Of a stretch of DNA of 64,000 bases, positions 37,780 to 47,375 are shown piece by piece. Each line of letters starts with the position of its first letter. Position 1 is the stretch's first letter. Source of the stretch: Bryoerythrophyllum caledonicum (lineage: Eukaryota; Streptophyta; Bryopsida; Pottiales; Pottiaceae); the NCBI GenBank assembly GCA_963971425.1, contig OZ020525.1:17118187-17182186 (forward strand). Reading direction: 5' to 3'. The translations under genes were made by a program, and so were the position numbers. Under the pieces are notes generated by a model that searched no databases, was not told the DNA's origin, and saw only the letters and a list, made by a program, of their open reading frames with translations.

Positions 37780-37935
37780 CACGGTGAACCGTAAACCGTG
37801 AACCCTAAACCTTCAACCCCAAAGCGTGAAGTAGAAACCCTAAACCCTAAACCCTAAACTGTAAATAGTGAACCCAAAATTTTAAACCGTAAACCCTAAA
37901 CCTAGACCGTAGACCCTAGACCCTAGACCCGTAAA
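37780..37935 (+). repeat. interstitial telomere-like repeats
   Basis: Perfect and degenerate CCCTAAA units (CCCTAAACCCTAAACCCTAA at about 37,838), flanked by drifted forms such as AACCGTAAACC and GACCCTAGACC. Too short and too decayed to be a true telomere. Confidence 0.8.
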
Positions 37936-38158
37936 TCCTAAAACCGTGATGAACAATCCTGCCTTACCACGGAAGCTGTACCCGTTTTCATAGGACCAGG
38001 TTGCTGTACTTGTAAAAGCATCTGCTCAGTTATATATTTCTGCACGTATCTTCAAAAGTAGACAAATAGCTTCTGTCGAACTAGGAAATTTTGGAGATAT
38101 TTCACATTGGAAACGAATGTCGACGTTCTACTTGTGTCCTGTAGTGTCAATTGAACAA

Positions 38159-39304
38159 CACTACACTAAAAGTTTCATTTAGTGTAGTGCACACTAAATA
38201 CGAACCCATACACTAATTGTCAACTACGCAATTAGTGTAGTGACAAAATAGTACACTAAATGTGAACTACTACACTATTTGTGAACTTTTGTAAACTTGA
38301 TTGGAATATTAACTATTTTACTCGTGCACGTTTAGTGTATTGAAAGTAGAAGAGAATTATGTGTTCTCAAAGGTGAAGAAGAGAAAAAATAAAACTCATA
38401 AACAAAAAATTGGAAAAACAACAATTGCGAAAAAATAATAATTAGGAAAAAACAACAATTTGGGAAAACAACAAATAGGTAAAAACAACATTTTTGCGAA
38501 AACAACAATTAGGGAAAAACATTTAGGAAAAAACAACATTTTTGAAAAAAACAAGAACTATGAAAAAACATCAATTCGGGGAAAAAAGACAACTTACCAT
38601 TTGAAAAGGTAAACTTTTGTAAAAATAAGCTTTCCCAAATGTGAACATTTGAAAAAGTAAAGATTTGATAAAGTAAACGTTTGAAAAAGTGAACTTTTGA
38701 AATAATTTTCTTTTGAAAAAGTGAACTTTTGCGAACGTGAACTATTTCAAAAGTTCACTATTTCAAAGTAAACTTGGAAGAAAGTAAATTTTTGAAAAAG
38801 CTAAGTTTTGAAAAAGTAAGGTTTCGAAGAAGTAAAGTTTTGAAAACGTTATTGTATGGTAAAGTAAATTTTTGAAAAAGTAAATGTTTGGAAAAAGTAA
38901 TTGTATGGTAAAGTAAAGTTTTGAAAAAGTAAATGTTTGGTAAAAGTAATTGTATGGTAAAGTAAAGTTTTGAAAAAGTAAATGTTTGGTAAAAGTAAAT
39001 GTATGGTAAAGTAAAGTTTTGAAAAAATTGATATTTGGAAAAGTAAATTTTGTAAAAGTTAACTTTTTAAGAAGTAAAACGTGAATAAGTAATATCTTGT
39101 AAAAATAAGCTTAAAAAAATAAAATTTCCAGGGAGTGTACTCCGATAAAGTTATCATTGATGAAGTAATTTTTGATCGAATTAACTATTTAGAATGTACA
39201 CTTGTTTGCAATTAGTACACTATTTGTCAAGTTGTTTGCAATTAAAGTACAAAGGTAAGTACACTATTCGTGCCATTACACTAAATGAAACTTTTAGTGT
39301 AGTG
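38159..39304. mobile_element. 1,146-bp nonautonomous TIR element nested in the 18.5-kb element
   Basis: The first and last about 32 bp are inverted repeats with about two differences (outer CACTACACTAAAAGTTTCAT, then TTAGTGTA). Each end is itself partly palindromic (CACTACACTAAA / TTTAGTGTAGTG). The interior is A-rich with no coding capacity. A related left-end sequence is found at 49,612-49,796. No clear target duplication is seen. Confidence 0.7.
38881..39030 (+). repeat. 49-bp tandem repeat
   Basis: Three copies of a 49-bp unit begin at 38,881, 38,930 and 38,979 (TAAATGTTTGG ... GTATGGTAAAGTAAAG ... TTTTGAAAAAG). More degenerate GAAAAAGTAAA units extend left to about 38,600. It lies inside the nested element. 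Confidence 0.85.
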
Positions 39305-39799
39305 GGCAGCAGTGGGCCGACTGTTATCCATGCGTAGGGTATAATTTCATTCACAATGGTGAGTACAAGAAGAATATTACGATTACATTATACTTAGTCC
39401 ATGACGTGATACGGCCCTTGTAATCACAAAGACACACCATGGGGCATACTTCATCTTCCGTTTTCTAATTTGCAACACTCTGGGAACTAGATGGTTTCCT
39501 TACAATACGGTCATCCCACGAGTACGAGCCTTTCATTTATCATGAGTGGAATGTGGCCTCAGTCGTGGGCACGTCGAAGAATGCGCACTATCATGATGGT
39601 GTACAACAGTTACTATGATAGAGTATGCATGCCCAAGATTCGTTTCAAATTTGAGCGCCTGAATTTTTCCACCAGGAGGTGGTGAGGAGGTTGATAAGAG
39701 TATCCTTCAACTCAGCTCTCATCCTTTTTTGCTCTAGAGGTTTGGGATACTGTGGGAGCTGAGCCAGTTAGTGAGAGTGTTTGAGTGCGTGACATCGTG

Positions 39800-40216
39800 C
39801 TAGAATTCTGCAGGGAAACAATTAGACAGTAGGTATTCCAGGAGTGTTAGGATTGTATCCTCGTATAATTTCAAATCGGCATTCAGTTTGATAGGATTGG
39901 TGTAGATTGTGTTTCTCTTCGCCCTCAAAGTCGACCGGAAGCTGTCGTGTAGTGATTCAGTAACTAAATCGTCTCCTAATAAAGAGATAGATCCGGAGCG
40001 CCTAATATATTTCGACTCGAGAAGTAGGATGACGTGACTGATCGGGGTGTGAATCCGAACAGTTCTCAGGGATTGGCGACTGAATCTTTTTGCCACATCC
40101 TCGAATATTCCGTACGGCCGATGTTTCGATAACGACGTTGATGCGAACCGGAGATCTCCGGCTGTTCTAGCCGTGACATTCTGGATTCTGCCATGCTCAC
40201 TTGCAGGCCACGGCAA
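39800..40216 (-). CDS. hypothetical 138-codon ORF
   Basis: Open from 40,216 to 39,800 on the minus strand, crossing a palindrome copy (read as TAGDLRF). The C-terminal part is Leu-rich and of ordinary protein composition (LYEDTILTLLEYLLSN). No domain recognised. It may be an exon, a chance frame or antisense to an upstream exon of the DUF7869-like gene. Confidence 0.25.
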   Translation of the reverse strand: MPWPASEHGRIQNVTARTAGDLRFASTSLSKHRPYGIFEDVAKRFSRQSLRTVRIHTPISHVILLLESKYIRRSGSISLLGDDLVTESLHDSFRSTLRAKRNTIYTNPIKLNADLKLYEDTILTLLEYLLSNCFPAEF

Positions 40217-40444
40217 CTATCCCAAAAACATCTAGCTGTCCCATTTTACGAGCCCAGGGTTCCCGAGGATCTCCGGCTATTCAAAGGCGAGATGATCATT
40301 GAAAGATATCACGGCAGCGTGGTTCGGATGAACCAGAGATCTCCGGTAAGATTCGAATAGAACTTCTAGCTTCACCCTTCACATCCTCACTTACACGAGG
40401 AATCGACGTTGCTGATCAATATCGAGTCATCCAGAGATCTCCGT
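40148..40444. repeat. palindrome copies 14-17
   Basis: Perfect copy at 40,148-40,161. Variants are CCGAGGATCTCCGG (40,263), CCAGAGATCTCCGG (40,333) and CCAGAGATCTCCGT (40,431). The group sits just upstream of the DUF7869-like gene, so it may be part of its promoter. The variants differ mainly in the left half-site. Confidence 0.85.
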
Positions 40445-40603
40445 CTAGACACACCCTACGATTTTGACCATGGTTTTTCAGTTCTAATCCACGTCCACTT
40501 ATTCATGTACTAAGGCCATCGGCCACCAGCCGAACATCGACCGACGGAGGCCGGAAGATTGTCTGACTCTGATTGGTGGGAGAGTGACTCGGACGATCTT
40601 GCC

Positions 40604-43600
40604 ATGGTCGCAGCTCAGTGCCCTGAATTCGGTCGAGCGAATTCTATGGAAGAAGATGATCCATCCGAAGAGTCTACTGGAAGGTCGGAGGTTTTGTGGT
40701 CAGGATTGTCCGTGAACCTCTTGAGGCCAGGCTCAGGCGAAATTGGAGAAGCATCAATTGTCGAGGTTCACCCAGTTGGTCAATGGCTTGGAGTTGACAT
40801 ACCAGTCGGTTCCAGTGAGTTCGTATTACTCAGACCAACGGCCATAACATCTTTGGCGGAAGAGTTTCCACTCATTCCCTTGCAACGCGGATATTGTTCA
40901 CTTGTTCAAACACTTCGGCGGACGGTCCTGTGGAGAAGGGCGGATGTGAAGATTTCAACCGGAGATCTCCGGTCCGACGACTCCCCTTTCGTTCCACGTG
41001 AGCGATGGGTTGGACTTGAAGTGCAGCGATTGGACGGGAATCTGTTAGTACTATGCTCTGGTAGAATCATGGCGTCGTTAGCAGGGGATCACTTCCGAAG
41101 TGGATGCTTGGGAGAAGATAACATTGGTGTAACTGTCCTCGACGTTTTTGTGGGGGACACGGAGAGAATTATGAGTCATGAATCGTGGCCCATTCTTGAA
41201 TGTTGTTTTCCTTCCGGGAGGTCTTTAAAAAGCACAATAGATCATTTCGCATCCCTGCCTTTACAACGTGATTCTGGTGCTTATTTGGGGGGTCGTGCAA
41301 AGGAGGCTTACCGCTTTATTTTCCGACAGCAAGACCTTAACAAGAAAGAATCCTTGTACACCAAGAGGACTATGGATGACGAAATTCGCAAAGTCAGCTC
41401 GGAAAGGTGTTGTCCCAGACGATGCTGCCAATATTTTCAACAATCCCAGACTCTTTCTGTAAGAGAAGAATTCTATGACAAATCCTTTGAAGATCAAAAG
41501 GAGTATGCGATCTCGGTAGGCGGGCAGTTTCACTCAATTGATGGGGACCAGAAGAGAAAGTACGTCACTCTATTAGGAACGGAGGTCTGCTCCGTTGCAT
41601 GGTACACGATCCATGGAATTCGGAAGTCCACGTTTCACTCGTACATCGCACATTTCAGTAGAGGAATCATCAATGCAACTCACGGTAACAAGGGCATCAA
41701 GCGCCCACGGCTTGCCACTATTCAAGCAATGGGGTCAATGACGTCGATTATTAATGACAACGCGGATCAGATGCCTCACCAAATGCGTAGTGTCGGGAAT
41801 GGTCGGATTGACACTCTCAAGTATCTTCCTGCGGGAAACAACTGGAAGCAAATTCGAGCAAGCGTCAATGCTGTAAGTTACTTGTCCCTGCACAATGATA
41901 TGGATTAGATCTCTCTTTCTTCAGTCGACCGAAGTCCTAGTTAGTGAACCGGAGATCTCCGGCTGTGTCAATGTTGAAATGAAATTTCCTTTCTTTGCAA
42001 TACTCTATTCTTCGCCCTGTCTGCTGGATTGTTCTTCTGATATACTCTTCTCACTTGGTAATTATTTCATCTTGCAGACAAACGACTCCTATGGTCTTCC
42101 TCCTGTAAGTCAGTCCACAGTTAGTAGGGTTAGAAAGGAATTTTTCGGGAATGTTGCTATTAAGCCATCTGGAAGCACCTTCGTAAAATGCAGTACTTGC
42201 GATGAATTCAATCAGTTCTTACTGACGACTCCAAAGGGAACGCCCACTTACGAGCTATTCTATAGCAACAGGCAGGCTCACTTGAATCACCAGCAATCTT
42301 GCCGGAAGCTCTACGCGACATGGAGAGAGGAGTCGAAGGCGAAGCCGCTGACCTTTCTTTGTGTCATTCACGACAAGATGGACACTGCGAAGACTGCACT
42401 TCCTCGCATGTGGAGGACTACGAAGGCGACATCTGGTCTTGGACAGCTTTCCATGAATGTCATTGGTATGGTGGCTCACGGTCATGTCGACGGAGCGTAT
42501 GCTCACTATGCTCCTACTTTATGGCCTGGAGATTCGAACGCCACCATCTTCTCCCTGGCAAAACTTTTTCGGCGGCTTGAGGGAGCACCTTTACATGAGA
42601 CGCGCGCGCTCTTCGAGCACCCACCTCCAAACTCGATGTTCGCGGCGCTTATGAGGGGAAAGAGCATGTGCGTGGACGCTTTAGAGCCCGTGGAGCCGAG
42701 TGCTTTTAAGGGACCGAAACCATTGCCACCGAAATTGTTCCTACAGCTTGACAACTCAGCGAAGGATAACAAGAACCAATACTTGATGGCATTCTTATCA
42801 CTGCTAACTGCTCGAGGTGTTTTCAAGGAGATACAGGTTGGCTTCTTGGTAGTTGGACATACGCATGAAGATATTGATGCTTACTTTAGTCATCTTTCAA
42901 AAGAACTGAAGAAAATCAGTACATATATTCTAGCGGATTTGATGAAGGCATTCATGAAGTCACAGAAACTAGCCTTCATGCCGGAAGTTATCCAAGAGGT
43001 CGCCGACTTCAAATCGTATGTCGATGGCTATCTATGCAGCGGGGCGGGATGTCTGGTAGGACTTAGTGATATGTATCTTTTCAAGTTCTTCGTTGACAAT
43101 GACGGTGTTCCGGTCATGAAGTTCAAGAAATCTGCCGTTGACGCAGAGTGGTTACCCATGAACAGAGAGCCGATAAAACTTTGGAAGGTAGATGACTTCG
43201 GACGTCCCATGCTTCCAACAGGATCTCCCAAGCCCGTTCCATTCAAGCCTATATGGGGTAATGAGGAGCAGAGCCCTATTGGAAACCAAGATGTTGCCAG
43301 AGACAAGGCCAGGAAAGCGACGGAGAACAAAAACTTTATAAAGACGGGTCTTCGGAAGTACATTGACTACTGGGCGTCCGGAATGACTAAGTGCGCAGGG
43401 TACGCGGACTCCATTCGCCCATACCTGCAGTACTGGAAGGATGTCATTGACGAGCTTGACAAGCCACTTCCCCAGACGCCTTCCGAACTCGAAGAGGGAT
43501 TCTGGCCTGCCCATGATTGGAGAGGCCCTCATGAGGGAGGTGAAAATCTTCTAGGACTGCTTCCAGAACCAGAGGATGTCACTCCCGAGGATGAGGTTCT

Positions 43601-44015
43601 TGAGCCTTACTGCGGACCCGCTAATGAAGCCCCCAAGTCCACATTTAATCCTTGGCGTGACATTCGTCATGGCTCCTAGGTTTTAGTAAGACCTAGTGAT
43701 CCTGACATCTATCCTGTCTGGCAGGGAAGAGCAGTTTCGGAGGTCGTCAGGGAAGATGGTAATGTCAACTACGGGAAATTCCTTGTTAAGTATTGGGAGC
43801 CTGATAACAAGTAGAAGAATCTGAAGAGGAAGTACCAGGACTGTTGGGAAGCCACTTGGGTTGCGGACCAAGAGAAGCCTGTTTGGTGTCATGTGAGTTC
43901 TGTGTTGTTTGCGACCTGGTCAAGCAAAGTTAACCAACTTACGAGGTCCATTCCACGAAAAATGAAAGAAGCAGCGCTTGTGAACTTAGAGAAAGCGAAT
44001 GCCGCTGATCCCTGA
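40604..44015 (+). CDS. DUF7869-like putative transposase, two in-frame TAGs
   Basis: Exon 1 (open from 40,514; first ATG 40,604) ends at 41,872. The intron 41,873-42,077 has GTAAGT and TTGCAG borders and contains a palindrome copy. Exon 2 runs from 42,078 to TGA 44,013-44,015, through TAG at 43,677 and 43,812. Exon 1 is acidic at its N-terminus and has a HGNKG motif. Exon 2 has VKCSTCDEF plus a His pair (zinc-like), then IHDKMDTAKTALP, FLQLDNSAKDNKNQYLMAF and VVGHTHEDIDAYFS, the signature acidic motifs I associate with DUF7869 proteins; I read them as an RNase H-like catalytic core. After the first TAG a Trp-rich tail continues (VLVRPSDPDIYPVWQGRAVS). As the best transposase candidate in the element, it probably acts on the terminal repeats; this is inference. 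Confidence 0.7.
40959..40972. repeat. palindrome copy 18, inside the coding exon
   Basis: Perfect CCGGAGATCTCCGG within exon 1 of the DUF7869-like gene, read in frame as TGDLRS. A multi-copy site kept inside a coding exon suggests either selection on DNA or tolerance of the peptide. Confidence 0.9.
41949..41962. repeat. palindrome copy 19, inside the intron
   Basis: Perfect CCGGAGATCTCCGG followed by CTG, within the 41,873-42,077 intron of the DUF7869-like gene. Confidence 0.9.
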
Positions 44016-44106
44016 TACGTTTATCAGTCCCTCTACCTATAATTCAGTTCTGTGAAATTCTCTTCGTTTAAAATCTCGAAGAGTTGCTCATTCACACCGA
44101 AGAGCA

Positions 44107-44524
44107 CCGGAGATCTCCGGCTGTGGGCGCTTTTATATATCTGGGCCCAAATTCAGCATCCTTTCTTTCAACTCTTGTCAGTCATCGTGAAGAGGACCGA
44201 AATTGTGCTCTTCCATTCAATGAAATTTGGGTACATTGAGGAGTGACAGAGTTACTGTTGACTCAATTTTACCAGCGGTATATTTTTGGACCCTCACGTC
44301 TTTCTGAAAGCTTACCGGAGATCTCCGGCTATGGAAGTAATATTTTGTGGACCTAAAGATGTTCGTATATTGCCATGTTTCAGTCGGTGAGATCTTGCCG
44401 GAGATCTCCGGATAGGAGATTCACATCCCCCATTCTCGTCAATGGGGTTCCAATTTTGAGCTTCCAAATTATGAGCTTACCTAGGTGTTCTGATTAGTAT
44501 TGAATCATATCCGGAGATCTTCTG
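44107..44524. repeat. palindrome copies 20-23 (3' of the DUF7869-like gene)
   Basis: Perfect copies at 44,107, 44,315 and 44,398 (start positions). A decayed copy, CCGGAGATCTTCTG, lies at 44,511. The first two are followed by CTG or CTA. Confidence 0.9.
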
Positions 44525-44999
44525 TGGTTTCGATAATGCATTTCAATTTACGATGGATGTTTCAACAATGTATCAGAGACCTTTCGGTTATTCCCGTGGC
44601 TGTTTCCTTCTTAGATTTTTGACATGCCATAAGTAAAATGATAATACGCGGTCAATTACACACTTCATATCGGTTGTACGAGGACCTTCTTATCATTGAT
44701 GTGATGCTAATGGTTGGCGGCGGAGATTATACTTCGCACATCACGTTACGACAGCACGCTTGACGGGTCGCCTCCCATGTTGGTCATTCATGTCTGTGGA
44801 AGCTACCTTTATTTTTATCAATCTCGGTGTTATGGCGACTTCTATCAATGACTCATCCTTTACCTACGCTCGAGACCTGTAATTAATGGGTTGGTAGAGA
44901 GGATAGTATAAGAAAGGATTCGGGTCTGCACCAATTCATATGTTTTGTCTTTCAACTTGTTAGTTTTCTTAGTCGATAGCCAGGGTTGAGAGAGAGGAG

Positions 45000-45437
45000 A
45001 TGGCTTTTGCAAGTAGGAAGAGGGAGAGGGAAGAGTCTGATTCGGTAGACCGTAGAGTTTCTCGAAGGATCGTGAGCGACGCTCAGGGTTCAGAGAAGGG
45101 ACGACTGCTACGCTTTCAAGTCGGGTACACAGGGACGATAGGTTCTATTGGGCGTGCTCGGGACGAATTGGAGGAGGACGCTCAGAGCAAGTATGTTCCA
45201 GAGGAGGAGGACGGCAGCGACTATGAAGCGAAGGACGAGAACGAGGTCGACTGTGATGAAGATGAGTCGGTCTTCGGAGGTCGTTTGGTTGAAGATGAGG
45301 AGAAGGACGACCTCTGGTATGTTGACAAGGAGGAATCTTCTTCGGAGGGCGGCTGCAGCCCATTTCAAACTGGTTGTGACACAGGGTCTGATGTTGATTC
45401 GGACATGTACGCGCCGGCGCACTGGAAAGATCTTTAG
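45000..45437 (+). CDS. acidic protein, 145 residues
   Basis: The ATG at 45,000 opens a frame with a basic start (MAFASRKREREESDSVDRR) followed by a strongly acidic region with EEEDGSDYEAKDENEVDCDE and a Cys-containing tail, ending in TAG at 45,435. The composition resembles acidic N-terminal exons of nuclear transposon proteins, such as the start of the DUF7869-like gene. No domain is recognised. It lies about 500 bp inside the right end of the element and is transcribed toward it. Confidence 0.45.
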   Translation: MAFASRKREREESDSVDRRVSRRIVSDAQGSEKGRLLRFQVGYTGTIGSIGRARDELEEDAQSKYVPEEEDGSDYEAKDENEVDCDEDESVFGGRLVEDEEKDDLWYVDKEESSSEGGCSPFQTGCDTGSDVDSDMYAPAHWKDL

Positions 45438-45620
45438 AAGTCTTCAGAGGTAGTGCCAGGATAGGTTTTGCTCTTTCATGTAGGAGTTTCACTGAGACTA
45501 GTCATTGCTGTCTCATAGAGTTGATCAAGTATGTGATGGTCTTGTAAACGGACTCCCTTCCGAAAAAGCAATTTTGTTTTTCAAAGCTGACCAACTGTTT
45601 TCTGTTTTCCCTGCTTTCGA

Positions 45621-45831
45621 CCGGATATCTCCGGCTCTTTTAACGGCATCCATGAAATGTCAATGCCTTCTGCTCTAAGTTCATTTTCTCTAAATTCTTC
45701 CCCTAAGTACTCCCTGGGAAGAAAATCAAGTCAGTACAATTTCTGTCGATAATCCCATAACATGCTTGAGCAAGGTTCTATCACTGTAATCGATTCGTAT
45801 CGTCTGACTGAAATCATCCGGAGATATCCGG
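45621..45831. repeat. palindrome copies 24-25 (right subterminal)
   Basis: CCGGATATCTCCGG at 45,621-45,634 and CCGGAGATATCCGG at 45,818-45,831, the latter followed by CTG. Like the left subterminal pair, each differs from consensus by an A-T change in the centre, so the end copies may form a subtype. Confidence 0.85.
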
Positions 45832-45920
45832 CTGAATGACTAAGTTTATTTTTATTTGTATCCCTCTCAATCTATTGGGTGCCACAATTCTACTACACTG
45901 AAATCCTTCTTTCTTATTTC

Positions 45921-45938
45921 TGGACTTTGCAAAGTCCA
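45921..45938. repeat. 18-bp palindrome overlapping the right terminal repeat
   Basis: TGGACTTTGCAAAGTCCA is a perfect 18-bp palindrome straddling the inner edge of the right terminal repeat. The left end has TGGACT but not the second half. Confidence 0.85.
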
Positions 45939-45958
45939 TAAATAGTTAAATATGGCAT
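45933..45958 (-). repeat. right terminal inverted repeat
   Basis: Reverse complement of the left repeat with one mismatch. Followed by ATTG (45,959-45,962), the right copy of the target duplication. Confidence 0.9.
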
Positions 45959-45962
45959 ATTG

Positions 45963-46437
45963 GCCAAGCATCCACGCTTGTGATTGGCTCGTATGTCTTT
46001 GTTGTCACGATGATCTTTGGGGCCATAGGAACACCTATAGCTGCAAATATGGCACCATAATATAAGTAATAGTGTGTGATGATACCCTACTCCATCAACA
46101 GAGGGGATATGGATGATGACCTCAACTAGAAGCATTACTTAATCATGAACACATAACACTTAATCCATGGCAGAGAAGATAGTTGCAAAGAAAATACAAT
46201 AATTAAAATGAAGATGGAGAGTAAGTCTTACTATCTATGCCCCTTATGCATATCCAACTTTGGCTTTGGATGGCCATCAACAATGCCACGTTCATTCTTC
46301 TTCTTGTCCCACTCAATCCCATCTTGAAGTAAGCGCTCTCCAATGAGGAATTCTTCAATCCGTGATGTAGGAATCCGTACTTGGTTGCAAGTCTTCACAA
46401 TGTCTTTTCCTTTCCGCACAAAATCTCTCCAAATCAA
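45963..46437 (-). pseudogene. MULE-type transposase, 5' half
   Basis: Reading minus, the last frame before the insertion contains YRCSYGPKDHRDNKDIRA then NHKRGCLAN, with Cys and His spacing like the N-terminal zinc region of MULE transposases. It joins in frame across the single ATTG to FKIKQEYIEK in the 3' half. An upstream frame at 46,437-46,231 (DIVKTCNQVRIPTSRIEEFL) is probably an earlier exon. The true start is not seen. Confidence 0.7.
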
Positions 46438-47375
46438 GTCATAATGAGAGAAGGGGGACTATGGAAGATCTTGTATGGCCCATAATTGTGCCATATTGAA
46501 ATCCTGAAACACCAAGACAGAAAATATGCACGACATGGAAGAGCACAATTTTACATATTCTTCTGTCAGTACCCTATCCGAGTATAATGGTCGCAGTCTA
46601 CGACCATTGGCTGAAGCTGGCATAAATGGATTTTCACAATGCGAAGACAGTATCCTATCTACACTTATTGAAATTTTAGGACGATGAATCCGTTGAGAAC
46701 AATAGACCATGAAACATAGTTCAAACCATGAAGTTTGTACTACTCCTAGTAAGGAAAGATTCAAAAAAATATACAAAGTTGAACCCTAAAACCTGACAAT
46801 ATCCTATCATATAGGCCCGCAGAAAATTTGATCTATTTGTGGAGAATGAAGCTACAAAAGCAATAAACAAAGCAAAGTTGGAGTAAGCATACATTACCTT
46901 AGAGTGCTCCTCAAGAAAGCATTAATGATTGAAAGAATAATGGACTCTCACAATGGTATAGAGGTGCACCACACTCCCCCAAAAAGAAAGATGTAGAAGA
47001 GAACTTGGGGATGTTATTCAAAAATTGAGATCCACTTTTTTAGGGAACTCATTCCTTGGTGGAGAACACCATAGAGATGTTGTAAGCAAATTAAGTATTA
47101 AAATGTTGCATTTGTTTGAAGTTTTGAATAACACTTAAGTGCATTGAAGGGATTTGAACGAGTTTAGTTCTTTACTTAAAAAATTGTTTAGAATTATTTT
47201 AAAACCTATAACTATGATGTTTTATTCTAATACATCCAATAAACTCGAATGATACAACGATTTCCAGCAGTTTAACCAAATGAATGCTAAAGAATATTGA
47301 ACATGCATGATAATATTTGAGAAGCCTCTTGAGGTAAAAATTAAAAATGAAATAAATTTTTTGAGAGAGTAAGAA
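46438..47375. other. no gene seen
   Basis: Possibly further 5' sequence of the MULE gene. A minus-strand frame at 46,776-46,459 has no recognisable motif. Confidence 0.35.

Larger units (their letters stand above)
27484..45958. mobile_element. 18,475-bp TIR transposon with ParB-like, methyltransferase-like and DUF7869-like genes
   Basis: The ends are inverted repeats, 27,484-27,509 and 45,933-45,958, identical at 25 of 26 positions (ATGCCATATTTAACTATTT, then C or A, then TGGACT). Both are flanked by ATTG. Removing the element with one ATTG rejoins a MULE-type transposase reading frame without a shift, which shows it inserted into that gene. Cargo: a six-exon minus-strand fusion gene (28.8-33.8 kb), a small minus-strand gene (28.0-28.5 kb), a plus-strand DUF7869-like gene (40.6-44.0 kb), an acidic-protein ORF (45.0-45.4 kb) and 25 copies of a 14-bp palindrome. 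A repeat-rich spacer (34.6-40.1 kb) with a nested TIR element separates the divergent halves. I cannot match the whole to a named superfamily. Confidence 0.9.

Noticed and set aside
37780-37935. A true telomere or chromosome end
   Set aside because: Only a few perfect CCCTAAA units, heavily drifted, inside a transposon with continuing sequence on both sides.
43500-43690. A hidden intron removing the TAG at 43,677
   Set aside because: The only plausible donor (GGTGAAA near 43,540) with acceptor TCCTAG would put the conserved-looking downstream text in the wrong frame.
27705-45831. CRISPR-like array
   Set aside because: The repeated 14-mer is palindromic, irregularly spaced (75 bp to several kb) and lies in genes and introns of a eukaryotic element. 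There are no uniform spacers or cas-like genes.
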